Positions 45,318 to 57,074 of a DNA stretch of 64,000 nucleotides are shown one piece after another; position 1 is the first letter of the stretch, and each line of letters opens with the position of its first letter. The notes beneath the pieces are model-generated. The model saw nothing but the letters and a program-made list of their open reading frames with translations, did not search any database and was not told the DNA's origin. The stretch lies in assembly GCF_000143415.4 (NCBI RefSeq), contig NW_003314316.1, forward strand, positions 1,279,796 through 1,343,795, given 5' to 3'. Source of the stretch: Selaginella moellendorffii (lineage: Eukaryota; Streptophyta; Lycopodiopsida; Selaginellales; Selaginellaceae). The position numbers and the translations under genes were made by a program.

Positions 45318-47487
45318 ATGGCAGCAGCGACTTTGCTCGAGGCGATTCGAATCGCGGACAAGGTTGGCACAATATCCACTTCCAGCAAGGTCTGTAGAAA
45401 CCAACATAGGATCCTCATCGCGGCAGTTGGCTATGTCCGAGACTACCTCAAGCAAATCCAGGATCTCAACTTCGCGAGCAACGGGCCAGCCTTCGTGTGG
45501 GACGAAACCGTGGCTGTCCTTAACAGAGGCCTCCATCTCCTCAAGTCGTGCCAAGAAGGCAATTGGATCACGCGGAGCCTGCTGTTCAAGGAAAGCTGCG
45601 ATGAGTTCCAGAGCATTTATCCCGAGATCCACAACTGCGTCGAGCTCGTCAGCGTCTATCTCTTTCAGCTGGCACCGTCCACCTCGCACAGATCCAGGAT
45701 TGCCGAGGCTTACAACTCGTGCCTCATGTGGCAGAACTCGAGCAGCATGCTGGAAGAAGCCGGAAGGAACGATCGGAAGGAGCTCATGGCTCTCGCAATG
45801 AGCCAAGAGCCGGGAAGCCTGACGACCGAGACAGAACGAGCCAAAGAGATACTCTGCTCCGTGCTCCTGGGAAACAAGTCAGTGATTAACCACAAGGAAC
45901 TCAAGCTGACAACACACCTGGGACAAGGAGCTTACGGAACCGTGTACGAAGCAATCTGGCTCGGTCACAAGTTTGCAGTGAAAGTCTTCCCTCAAGGTGA
46001 CACCAGCTTCGCCAAAGAGCTCGCGGTTCTTGAAGCGGACAAGCATCCCAACGTGTTGCACATCGCCAGCCATTCTTTCGATGCAGAGAAGCAGCGGTAC
46101 TCGCTGGTGATGGAGAAGATGGACATGGACCTGGCAAACTACCTCCTCAAGAAGAAGAAGTCTCTCCCGTTGCTGTCGATCGTGGCAGTGATGCTCCAAG
46201 TTGCTACTGGCATGGCGTGGCTTCACTCGAAGAATATAATCCACCGGGACCTCAAGCCGCAGAACATCTTGGTTGGCGAAGAAGACAACGATCTCGTGAG
46301 TATCAGGATTGCCGACTTTGGAGTCTCGAGGCCCGATTTCATCTCCTCCCTCATCAGCGAAGCCACCGCCAAGCAAGGCACCAGAAACTTCATGGCACCG
46401 GAAGTGTGGAGCGGCGAGCGCTACACGAAAAAGGCCGACGTTTACAGCTACGGGATGATGATTTACCAGCTTGTCACTGGAAACGTTCCGTTCGAGGACG
46501 GGATGGACATGGAGCAAGTCCTTCGAGGCGAGCGTCCTGAGGTACCAGCAACCTGTCCAGAGTTCCTGTCGCAGCTCATGCGGGAATGCTGGAGCCACGA
46601 TGCAAAAGAGAGGCCTTCCTTCTCGGATATCTGTGAGCGGCTGAAGCAGCTCAAGACCAGGATCATCACTGGCACCGACTCCATCGACGAGTTACGAGCC
46701 AAGTTGGTTGAAGCAGCCAGGTCATCTTCCTCTTCTTCGTACTCGTCGTCTTCCTCGTCCTCGTCGCACAGCATGAACCTGGATTCTCCTGTCCAAGCAC
46801 CTGAGGGGCTTTGGACCCAAAATCCTCCATCTCCCGTTGTCCAGGTAAACTCTTTTGCTTTTAGTAACTCCACCTTTAGTTTCAGCCGGCACCACACCGT
46901 CCTCAGCACGTCGCACCAGCAGCAAAGCCGGATAACAGGGCCGAGCTCTTCGAACTGGTGAAGAACGGCCTCGTCAAAAACGCCTTTGAGAAAGCTCTGT
47001 CCCTGAACGATCCTTCCACGTTCTGGTGGCTTTGCACCAAGGTAATCCATTCACGTCCTCCAGCTGCTCATCAAAGCTTTGTCAGCTCAGGTGGAGGAAA
47101 GCGTCCTGCTCACCTTCAGTGAATCAATGCTCATGGAAGTGGCCGAGCAAATCAACACCAACTTCAAGGAAGACACTGCTCGCAGGTTGCTCTGGATGGA
47201 CGAGATCCTGGCCATCTTGATGTTGGTCGACACATCACCTCGGATGCGGAGGATATTGGAGAAGCTTTCACAGAACCTCCACGGCATGATGGCTATAACA
47301 CCTTCAAAGAACGAGCTGGGGATGAAGCTGGCGAGAGTGCTGGAAGATACCAACTTGGGTCTTCATGTACGTATGAAACTCTTCGTGTTATTCGTTTGAT
47401 TCAAATCGTTTGTCGTCGCAGGATATCCGAGTTGAGAACAGCAAAGCTGAGAAGAAAGGGAAAAGAAAACAGGGACCTATGATGTGA
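45318..47487 (+). CDS. Kinase D: MLKL/HeLo-like + kinase + EDC4/VARICOSE-like, basic tail
   Basis: Exons 45318-46844, 46886-47041, 47091-47366 and 47422-47487 are in phase and give 674 residues. The kinase has GQGAYGTV (A has GGF), VK, HRDLKPQN, DFG and MAPE, with the activation segment RPDFISSLISEATAKQGT, distinct from copies A and F. The EDC4-like region (ELFELVKNGLVKNAFEKAL, FWWLCTK, EDTARRLLWMDEI, RILEKLSQNL) is complete. The last exon ends AEKKGKRKQGPMM instead of the YFPAEHR end of A and E; the old AGCGGAACACCGGTAG lies in the 3' flank near 47511. A likely functional gene, convergent with gene X copy 3. Confidence 0.9.
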
Positions 47488-47686
47488 AATAAAACAGCTA
47501 TATATTTCCAGCGGAACACCGGTAGTTTCTGAGTATTGAGATCTAATTTTCTGCCTGCCAAAAGTATCAACCATGCTTCACGAAAGAACCATAAAGAACT
47601 TACCAATTCCCATTCGTAACTTCGTCTCATCCTGCCGGGATAAACGTGAAGGAAACTTACGAGATAAATATCAAAGCACAAAGGTC

Positions 47687-48379
47687 TCACCATTCTTTAG
47701 TTCTTAAACTCGAGTAGACGGTGAAGATCCCAACCTTTTCGATCTGGCAGCAGAGCCTTGGCAGCTTCCGCCGCAGCGCAGACACCAGTAGTTCTCGTAG
47801 GATCATCGCTCTCCGCTCAAAGAACGATTTTGCCGCTTTCAACTTCTCGGGATCCCCATACTTGTATGGCTTGTAGACGATCCCGGCAGCTAGCCGTTGC
47901 TTCTTGAGCTTGGCTGGACGAACGTACGCATCGCCCAGTCTCTTCAAGCGCTTCTGGATCACTCTCCTCCGGTACACTTGCGGCTCGGGGATCTTGGGAT
48001 CGGCGAGCGGCAGGCGATCCGGAGGAGGCACAGCAACCCACCTGAAAATCCGATCGTTCGCGTCACCGCCTCCCGCTTTGTTGCGCTTGGCCGGATTCTT
48101 GGAGCCGGCGCCCTCGCCGTGCAAGCACTGCGTGTGGACGAGGAATTTGCTCCGGAGCCACACGAGTAAGCGCCTGCTCTTGATCCCTTCCTTCGCGTGA
48201 GATTGCGCGATCCAATCGGGCCATAGGTGCGAACATTCTGCGTCGGCAGATCCTTGGGGCTCTTCTTGGCGTAGACCTCGTGGATGTAGAGGCGCAACGA
48301 GCGAGCTCCACTTAAAGAACCCTATCGAAATATCGATTGCAGAACAGAATCGAACTAGAACAAGAACAGCATGATCCAT
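47687..48379 (-). CDS. Gene X, copy 3 (unknown basic protein)
   Basis: I do not recognise this family. The frame is open from upstream of 48379; the first ATG within the region shared with copy 2 is 48379-48377, giving about 230 residues. The C-terminal 150 residues look most protein-like: GSKNPAKRNKAGGGDANDRI, then PEPQVYRRRVIQKRLKRLGD, AYVRPAKLKKQRLAAG, KPYKYGDPEKLKAAKSFFER and a Leu/Arg-rich end. It is strongly basic and probably alpha-helical, which might suit RNA binding or an organelle protein. A GT donor-like site in TTTTCAGGTGGGTT leaves open an intron. It is convergent with kinase D, with 3' ends 200 bp apart. Confidence 0.55.
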   Translation of the reverse strand: MDHAVLVLVRFCSAIDISIGFFKWSSLVAPLHPRGLRQEEPQGSADAECSHLWPDWIAQSHAKEGIKSRRLLVWLRSKFLVHTQCLHGEGAGSKNPAKRNKAGGGDANDRIFRWVAVPPPDRLPLADPKIPEPQVYRRRVIQKRLKRLGDAYVRPAKLKKQRLAAGIVYKPYKYGDPEKLKAAKSFFERRAMILRELLVSALRRKLPRLCCQIEKVGIFTVYSSLRTKEW

Positions 48380-48392
48380 TTCTAGTCTCTCG

Positions 48393-48690
48393 TAAGTCCA
48401 CGATTGACGAGGTCGAGCGCGCAACCTGTGCTCGCTGCGCCAAGAAGAATCCGCCAAACTTTCTGGACAGGCGCTCAAGACGTTACGTGCAAACCACTGG
48501 TGGGCATGCAGGATAGTGTCGTCAAACGCTATGCTACCGGGATGCGAGAGTGAACTAGCAGGGCGGAAACTAGGGTATCCTGGCCGTCCAATCCTAAACA
48601 ACCTGTTTGGAGTACTGAAACAAGAAAAGCCATACACGGATTTTCTTATGCCTGATTAAAGTATCCCAGACAAGACTTAGAACTTAGAAT
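48393..48690. other. Intergenic, nothing recognised
   Basis: GC-richer sequence upstream of gene X copy 3; the X frame stays open to 48637 but has no counterpart in the other copies. Ends with a degraded kinase-upstream module. Confidence 0.5.
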
Positions 48691-48763
48691 ATTCAAAAAG
48701 AAAAGTCCACGGTAGACACTCTGCAAAGAAATGGAGCGGCGCTAGTGGTGATCACCAACGAGC

Positions 48764-50989
48764 ATGGCAGCAGCGACTTTGCTCGAGGCGATTCGAATCG
48801 CGGACAAGGTTGGCACAAGATCCACGAACACAAACTCGAGCAAGGTCTGTAGAAACCCATGTAGGATCCTCATCGCGGCGGTCGGCTATGTCCGAGACTA
48901 CCTCAAGCAAATCCAAGATCTCAACTTCACGAGCAACGGGCCAGCCTTCGTGTGGGACGAAACCGTGGCTGTCCTTCACAGAGGCCTCCATCTCCTCAAG
49001 TCATGCCAAGATGGCGATTGGATCGCCCGGAGCCTGCTGTTCGAGGAAAGCTGCGATGAGTTCCAGAGCATTTACCACGAGATCTACAACTGCGTCGAGC
49101 TCGTCAGCGTCTATCTCTTTCAGCTGGCACCGTCCACCTCGCACAGATCCAGGATTGCCGAGGCTTACAACTCGTGCCTCATGAGGCAGAACTCGAGCAG
49201 CATGCTGGAAGAAGCCGGAAGGAACGATCGGAAGGAGCTCATGGCTCTCGCAATGAACCAAGAGCCGGGAAGCCTGACGACCGAGACAGAACGAGCCAAA
49301 GAGATACTCTGCTCCATGCTCCTGGGAAACAAGTCAGTGATCAACCACAAGGAATTGAAGCTGAGAACACACCTGGGACAAGGAGCTTACGGAACCGTGT
49401 ACGAAGCAATCTGGCTCGGTCACAAGTTCGCGGTGAAAGTCTTCGCTCAAGGTGACACCAGCTTCGCCAAAGAGCTCGCGGTTCTCGGAGCTCACAAGCA
49501 TCCCAACGTGTTGCACATTGCTGGCCATTCTTTCGATGGAGAGAAGCAGCGGTACTCGCTGGTGATGGAGAAGATGGACATGGACCTGGCAAACTACCTC
49601 CTCAAGAAGAACTCCCTCTCGTTGCTGTCGATCGTGGCAGTGATGGCTACTGGCATGGCTTGGCTTCACTCGAAGAACGTAATCCACCGGGACCTCAAGC
49701 CGCAGAACATCTTGGTTGGCGAAGAAGACAACGATCTCGTGAGTATCAGGATTGCCGACTTTGGAGTCTCGAGGCCCGATTTCATCTCCTCCCTCATCAG
49801 CGAAGCCACCCCCAAGCAAGGCACCAGAAACTTCATGGCACCAGAAGTGTGGACCAGCGAGCGCTACACGAAGAAGGCCGACGTTTACAGCTACGGGATG
49901 CTGAGCTACCAGCTTGTCACTGGAAACATTCCGTTCAAGGTCGGGATGGACATGGAGCAAGTCCTTCGAGGCGAGCGTCCTGAGATACCAGCCACCTGTC
50001 CAGAGTTCCTGTCGCAGCTCATGCGGGAATGCTGGAACCACGATGCAAAAGAGAGGCCTTCCTTCTCCGATATCTGCAAGCGGCTGAAGCAGCTCAAGTC
50101 CAGGATCATCACTGGCACCGACTCCATCGACGAGTTACGAGCCAAGTTGGTTGAAGCAGCCAGGTCATCTTCCTCTTCTTCGTACTCGTCGTCTTCCTCG
50201 TCCTCGTCGCACAGCAGGACTCGAGTGAACCTGGATTCTCTTGTCCAAGCGACTGAGAAGCTTTGGACCCAAAATCGCCCGCCTTCTCGTGTCCAGGTAA
50301 ACTCTTTTGCTTTTAGTAACTTCCGGACCCTCACCACCTTTGGTTTCAGCCGGTACCACACCGTCCTCACCAAGTCGCACCATTACCAAAACCAGATAAA
50401 AGGACCGAGCTCTTCGAACTGGTAAAGAACGGCCTCATCATAAACGCCTTCGAGAAAGCTCTGTCCCTGAACGATCCTTCCACAGTCTGGTGGCTTTGCA
50501 CCAAGGTAATCTGTTTACGCTCTCTGGCCGCTGATCACGCCCGTCCTTTGTCAACTCAGGTAGAGCATACCGTGCTGCTTGTCTTCAGTGAATCGATGCT
50601 CATGGCACTGGCCGAGAAAATCAACACCAACTTCACGGAAGACACTGCTCGCAGGCTGGTCTGGATCGACGAGATTGGCGACTTGCTGTTAAAAGACCGC
50701 AATGGATGGGCATCACCTCGGAAGATGAGGATCCTGGAGCAGCTTTCACAGAACCTCCACGGTATGATGGCCATAACACCACCAAAGAGTGAGCTGCGCA
50801 TGACCTTGACGAACATGCTGGAAGGCACCAACATGTGGCTGCAGGTTCGTACATATGAAGCTCTTCGTTTCTTTCGTTTCCATCTCCTTGATTCACATCG
50901 TTTTGTTGCAGCGTGTCCGGGTTGCAGTGGAAAACAAAGTTCGATACATGAGCATCGTTGGCGGATATTTTCCAGCGGAACACCGGTAG
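48764..50989 (+). CDS. Kinase E: MLKL/HeLo-like + kinase + EDC4/VARICOSE-like
   Basis: Exons 48764-50296, 50350-50505, 50560-50844 and 50912-50989 give 683 residues. Differences from A: three extra residues near position 20 (RSTNTNSSK), P-loop GQGAYGTV, FAQGD instead of FPQGD, and a 9-bp in-frame deletion of LQV in the helix before the catalytic loop (VMATGMAWLHSKN). HRDLKPQN, DFG and MAPE are intact. The EDC4-like part has VWWLCTK, EDTARRLVWIDEIGDLL and RILEQLSQNL; the end is GGYFPAEHR as in A. The LQV loss could destabilise helix E of the kinase; otherwise it looks functional. The upstream palindrome is damaged on its right arm (48708 on). Confidence 0.88.
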
Positions 50990-51077
50990 TTTCTGGATGT
51001 TGATGTCCTGGCATAAAACATGCTTCACCTTACCCTGGCCAGCAAAACTTACGAGGAAAAGAATGAGCTCAACAGCC

Positions 51078-51155
51078 GTGACCTTTGGCAAGCTGAAGAT
51101 CTTGCTCCCCAACTGAAATCGCTTGCTCGCTCGCCTAAACCCTAATTTCGCTCAG
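51078..51155 (-). pseudogene. Short VPS18 5'-end relic
   Basis: GTGACCTTTGGC, AAGCTGAAGATCTTGCT, CTGAAATCGC and GCCTAAACCCTAAT occur in the same order as in 5500-5690, with the intervening pieces deleted. A third, heavily deleted VPS18 5' fragment, directly after a kinase copy. Confidence 0.6.
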
Positions 51156-51228
51156 TTAATGATCGATTCCAGCCTGGATTTGAATTGAAAGGGTTGCGGC
51201 ACTGCTTGCTGCCGCTGGAGACGATCTG

Positions 51229-51480
51229 ATGTCCCTGTTGCTACAAGGGAAGGCTTCCTTGGGCTGGAGATTTGCTGATGCTGCCAAGAGGCCTCTCTTC
51301 TTGTTGGGCACTAGGCGTGGAATTGCTGTGCGAAAGGGCCTTGAGGCTGATGGAGAGATCACATTCGAGTGGGGCAGATGGAGCTGGTTCCTGATGGGTC
51401 CTGATACAAGCTGGGGTGTGTGCAAGCTTGGATACCATGCTGCTGCTGCTGTTCAACACCACAAGATGCTGATTTCATGA
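51229..51480 (+). CDS. Small ORF, unknown
   Basis: 83 codons (MSLLLQGKASLGWRFADA...). GC-richer than its surroundings. The opposite strand is also open here (51156-51425), so coding strand and reality are uncertain. No family recognised. Confidence 0.2.
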   Translation: MSLLLQGKASLGWRFADAAKRPLFLLGTRRGIAVRKGLEADGEITFEWGRWSWFLMGPDTSWGVCKLGYHAAAAVQHHKMLIS

Positions 51481-52975
51481 GCTCGGCTTTTCTGGCTGAG
51501 TGGGGAGTGAGATAGGGTTCCCAGTGGTAGTTTTTTTTTTTTTTAGCCTTTGCATACTGATCTCGGAGCAATAGAGTTTTTTTCTTTTCTTCCTTAGTTT
51601 TCAACATGGACAACACAAGTAGCCTGTGGATTAATGAGGTACAATAGAAGAGGATCTAGCCCAGCTTGATTAGGAATTTCCACTGTTGGAGCTTACATGA
51701 TCTCTTTTTGTTGAAGACATGAAATGCTGAATTAAGCCATACTGACAGTATGTATAGAATCTGGCCACCTGCAACATATGTCAATAAGCCACTTTCTACT
51801 GGTGATGATTACTTACATAACAAAGCTAAATCAATGGTGCTTGACATACACCCCAGGATCTTCATCTTGCTCCATGATCTCAAGTACAACATTTGGAAGC
51901 TTGCATGTGAGGAAACCCTGGATAACCACAGCGAAATCTTCCAAGAACTTGATAAGTCTTCAAGAGTATCAACGATTGCCTTACAAGTCTCATTCCTAGT
52001 CACAGTACTTTCGCTGATTCTGTAGAGCTCTAAGAGTGTGATATACTTCTGCTCCGTTTCATAGCTTGTACAAAGTACAAGCAACCCAGATTTGCACAAA
52101 AACTGCTCTACGATAGCTGGTATCTTGCTTTCGAATGTGATGGTGTAGGAGATGCACAATACTATTAAATGTTGTCTTTCATGGGCTTGATATCTAGCCT
52201 GAATAAAGAACTTGCTCTAGCTCGTCAAACATTTCTTGCATGATCCTCATTTGTAGTTTCTCTGGGATCAAAGCTTGCTTCCCAGCCTCATCAAGGTTGC
52301 ACATCAGTTACTCTTGTTATATTTTTCTACTCTACTGTTGAGAAGCTTCACTAAGATGCACTCCCACTTCTTGGCTATCGACACCATCTTTTCTCGTTGA
52401 TCTATGTTCATTAACTCATCTTTAGTCTCATGGAGCTTCACATTGATGAGGAGCATAATTTCTACAAGAGACCAATTTGGCATGTGATCTCTTGGTAGTA
52501 AAGTTCTTGCTTTTGTTAGTGACGGCCTTAGCAGTAGCAACATGAAGAGATGGCCCAGACCCGTCAGCAGTAAAAGCAACCTCAGTAGCAACAAGAAAAT
52601 TTCTTCCATTGAAAGCTTTTCTATTACTTTGAAAGTTCTAAAAATGCTTGTTTACCTCTAAAGTTCTTTTTATGTATGTTGCTCCTCATAAAAGATCCTT
52701 GGCAAGCACAAGAACTGATAGTGCTAGAACTTCCAAGGAATGGAGGATGTGTTCTTCCATAACAAAGCAAAAATTCACACTTTAAGTGGAAAAATTGATA
52801 AATCACTTTTTTACATAGAATTCTTGCTCGTATAGTTGTTCCCAACTTCTGGCAACAAATTGACGCGCTCCCAATTTCCCACTACAAAGCAATTCAATCA
52901 ATCCACACTAAGAACCAAAATTTGTACTAAGAGCTAACATATCTTAAATCAATTAATCTGATCTGACCAGCAATT
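51481..52975. other. AT-rich region with unassigned minus-strand ORFs
   Basis: Minus-strand open frames of 116 codons (51809-52159) and 101 codons (52304-52609, with KLHETKDELMNIDQREKM) could be pieces of one helical protein, but I see no convincing splice model and no family match. A poly-T run lies at about 51532-51543. Confidence 0.3.
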
Positions 52976-53105
52976 NNNNNNNNNNNNNNNNNNNNNNNNN
53001 NNNNNNNNNNNNNNNNNNNNNNNNNNNNNNNNNNNNNNNNNNNNNNNNNNNNNNNNNNNNNNNNNNNNNNNNNNNNNNNNNNNNNNNNNNNNNNNNNNNN
53101 NNNNN
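52976..53105. other. Assembly gap (130 N)
   Basis: Run of N; size may be nominal. Confidence 1.
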
Positions 53106-53240
53106 TAATGGTAAATGGTATGAATTAAGTTTTTATTAATGACATATTTTATTTATAATTTGAAGAGCAAAAGGGATCATGGGATCAAAGTTGATGACTT
53201 AACTAGGAGTTAATGACTGTTATTTATTCAGACTTTCTAT

Positions 53241-53521
53241 GAGAAAGAGAAAGAGTGAGCCATATAAATTGTTGAAAATTGATATTTTACTAGTTCTTAT
53301 GTTTATATATAGATCTGGAAATATTGAGAATCCAAAAGCACCCACTTTCCTATTTTAATAACCAACTTATGATTTGGGGGATCAAAGAGTTATTAAAATA
53401 GGAAAGTATAAATTATTTTCCCTTTTATAAGTGCTTTTGGATTCCAGACACATATATAAACATAAGAACTAATAAAATATCATTTTTTAGCAATTTAGAT
53501 GGCTCACTCTTTCTCTTTCTC
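53241..53521. mobile_element. Hairpin/foldback element (MITE-like)
   Basis: The left arm starts GAGAAAGAGAAAGAGTGAGCC and the right arm ends with its reverse complement. Arms of about 120 bp (also TAGTTCTTATGTTTATATAT, TTCCTATTTTAATAAC) flank a spacer of about 30 bp near 53365-53395. No coding capacity. Confidence 0.75.
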
Positions 53522-56500
53522 AAAGAAGAACATGTATCTCACATATTAGTAGGAGGAAGCAAATATCACTAAAACACATCCATCATATTACTTACAAGAG
53601 TAATTTCAATATTATACAACTTTTCTAAGTGAAAAAAGTTGAGGTAAAGGCCTTTGAGGTAGAAGTAGAGGTTGTTTTCAAGTGGATGATGTTAGGTCAT
53701 AGTAAATACATCATGAGTTTATAAAGTTCTTAGATCAATTTTCACTTTTCTTGCAAGTTTGAGTGCAAAAAGCTTGCTTAGTATCCTAACCAATTTGATG
53801 GGGGAAGCTGAAAAATTCATGTAAGTGTTGATATTTCTCAATAATGAATATTGGGTAAATTAGTGGAGATGAAACTTTAACTTGTGCATTTTCATCTAGC
53901 TAGCATAAGTAAATCTTTGGAACATATCCCATTCTCATAGCGGAAAACTTATAAACAAAAGTCTATATGTAAAAGCTTTTTATATGTAACTCTTTTTCCT
54001 TTGTATGTTAGGCACATTCTGTGAAATATAAGTATTATTCTTGCATTCAATATAGACTTGCAATAAGAACACTACATTAGATTGATGGCTAGGGCTGTTT
54101 GTTTTTTCTTGCTTGGGTGTGTTGTCATCCATATATAGTGCTATTAGCAAGTAGCAACAAATGCCTTCAAAGGGTAAAACTATAATTTATATATTATGTC
54201 AGAAAGGTTTTCATTAATGAAAAGTATCATTCCATGCAAAAGTTACAATCAATGCCAAAAATAAATAAACTCCTCCCCAAGTTATGTGATATGTAATGTT
54301 ATAAAACTATATGGAGCATCGACTCACAAAAAAAGTTATAACTCTGAAAATAAGCAAATAAAATACTTATAGCTAAGGTTCTTCTCAAAATGTGAGATGT
54401 GAAGTTATTCACCATTGCTATGCACACAGCTTCACTTTACATATTGCCATTAGTTGCTTAAGCTTATATTTCTCAACATAATTTAGAGGAGGAGGAGGTG
54501 ATGACTTGCATTTGGAGATTTTAATCTCTAAGCCTTGCATTGAGATAATGAGTTTATCCTTAAATTTTAAAAACATAGGAAATTAATTTTATATATAAGT
54601 TGTAGCATAATGTTTCATAAGTCTATTTCTAACACTCTTATGAGCCTTATATTGTGTAACCTAAATATCATTATAAAGTTCCTTAAACACTTTTATGAGT
54701 TTAGAGCTTCTACCTTCACCATCAAAGCCTTCACCTCCATCTACACCATGTAATGTGGAGTATCCACCATAGCCTTGACCAATTGGAGCCTTCATGATGT
54801 TACATAAAATTTGCTCATTTGTGAATTTGCATCACACTTGAAGCTCTTCATTCACCATTTTATTCCTAATCTCCTTGTGTTGCACTTCCTCACATAGAGG
54901 CACCTCCTCACATGGAAGCACATCGTCCACCTCCTTAGTTTTGTCTTTCCTCACATAAGTCACATTTTCCATTTCCTTATATTGCACTTTTTCCTCCATC
55001 TCCTCATATTGCATATAGAAGCATCTCCTCTGCCTCCTCATATGAAGGCACCTTCTCTATTTTCGTGTGTTGCACCTCCTCATATGGAGGGAGCTCTGAA
55101 TCCTTTAGCATCTAGGAGTTCTAGATTTTCCAGCACTTCATGAGACTCAAGCTCTAAATCTTACTTTTCACGTCATACAATATAAAATTGTGTTCTAGGC
55201 TCCATTGCCCCACTACATAAGTTCTAAAAGAGTTAGCAAACAAATTCTAACACATTGAATTGAATCCTTACATTTCAATGGCAATCATTACACCATTTGT
55301 AGTGATGAAAACTCTAACTAGTGCATGTTTTTAAAGTGTTGGTGCAATTTCTTTTAATATCTCCATTTCAATAGGATCCTCCACCAGTGGTGTTTTTATG
55401 TGATTTGTAGTGGAGTTGATTCTTCCACAATTTGTAAAGGACCAAGATCTTGTTGAAAAAATGCATATGTTTTGTGGATCTGGGGAATAGAATATAATAT
55501 GGTCCTCGATATTGAAGCCATATGTACATGAATAACATGCCCATTCTAAGCCTAAAAATTCACAATACCCACCTCAATAGAGCATGAATGTTTCTCTTAG
55601 GAAACAAAAATAATAACAAATGTGTCAATAGGTAGAAATTTATTATGCCACCCACAAATTAGTATTCCCGTACATGAATTAGAACCATGCATGGTTGATC
55701 TATAAATATTGCCTCTAAATCTCCATTTACACTTTGCATAAAACACAGGTTCATATTGTTTACTATATATTTTAAAGCTTATCAGCAAAAGACTAGCTTG
55801 AAAGTATGTTTGCGTGAGTGTGGTCATGTATATGTATAGGTTGAGCAAATTCAGCAAAGTGGAGGGCATCACCCATATGCCCCCTTCCACGTCATATAAA
55901 CACATGCATAATTGACACATAAAGAATCATTACAACCACTTGTGTATAACTATAACATTCCAATGCCCCACAATTATGCTCACTGCAATGAGCATAAAAC
56001 TTATACCAATGAAAAAAGCTAAATAAATGAAAAATTACCCCACACAATAACTATCTCTATGTATTGCAATATGCCCAAGAAAAGAAACAAAAAGCCTTGA
56101 CCAACAATCTAATATAAACTCCAACCTTAAGTCCACAATCAATGCAAGAACAATGCCTATATCACGTGGGAATAGCACAATATGCCCAAAACACAAAGGA
56201 ACGAGAGTTACAAGTATTTGCAATCTCACTTAACCTTGATCAATATATGCTAATCTTCAAGTGCCAACATCACTCCTAAATAGCACACATGAAAGAATGG
56301 AAGTCATAACTGCTTGCATACAAAGACCTCTCACCCAAACCCTAATCAATGCATGCTCCTACTCTTCATCACACCCACCAATATGTAAAATTTGCTTTTG
56401 AAGCATATCATGCCCACATCACACCTAAGATTGTGGGAAAGCTGTTGTTCTTGGCTGGATATAAAGGAAGTGCAATACTAAAGACAAAAAAAACTTCACT

Positions 56501-56940
56501 AGATTTTTTGTGATGTCTATGTGGCAGGTTTAAATGGCATACAAATCACATTTTAATCATATAAAATGATGTACTTTAAATTCTGTTGATTCCATATCAT
56601 CATATTTTCTTGTAGTGTTAGTGATATAAAAAACATATTTAACTTTACTTTTACTACATAGGCCTTGCAAAACACCTCTGATATCTTGGATCAAACTTCC
56701 ATGCTTAGTCACCTAAAACAGTACTTTTAGAAGTTCAGACTCTTAAACAACTTTAAGTAGCCTTTTATGGTCTTATTAAACGTATTATTCCCCAGGAGTA
56801 ATGGATATTTCTGCACACCCACATTGGCAAGTTGCATCAAACACAATCACTTAGCAAGTTGGCCTCAAACACAATCACGTTTCCCCAATAACTAGCACAA
56901 CTCCACCAAAAAAATATCAATAGCATTACCCCTTGATCTT
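53522..56940. other. AT-rich intergenic DNA, no gene recognised
   Basis: No convincing gene. 54690-55090 (minus strand) encodes a Glu-rich repetitive stretch (MEEKVQYKEMENV, CEEVPLCEEVQHKE) that resembles low-complexity retroelement spacer or a decayed gene; I cannot assign it. No LTR pair was detected by eye. Confidence 0.5.
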
Positions 56941-57074
56941 GCCACTATGGAGAACAAAACGTGCCATGATACTAGTTTATATTTTCGAAGCGCAACTACA
57001 CATGAAATTCGAAAAGTCAACAATCATTTTCCAGGATATAGCTTTCTAACATCAATCGGCGCTGGTGGTGATTG

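Noticed and set aside
45879-46598. Long minus-strand ORF (239 codons) recurring at the same place in kinases A, B, D, E and F
   Set aside because: It is the antisense shadow of the conserved kinase exon; codon bias keeps the opposite frame open. No independent start, splice or family evidence.
47687-48637. 316-codon reading of gene X
   Set aside because: The part upstream of 48392 is not shared with the other X copies; I used the first ATG inside the shared region instead.
52976-53105. Centromere- or heterochromatin-like boundary
   Set aside because: It is only an assembly gap; no satellite array is seen on either side.
54832-55041. Glu-rich 69-codon minus-strand ORF as a gene
   Set aside because: Low-complexity, no start or splice support, no family; left as unassigned intergenic DNA.
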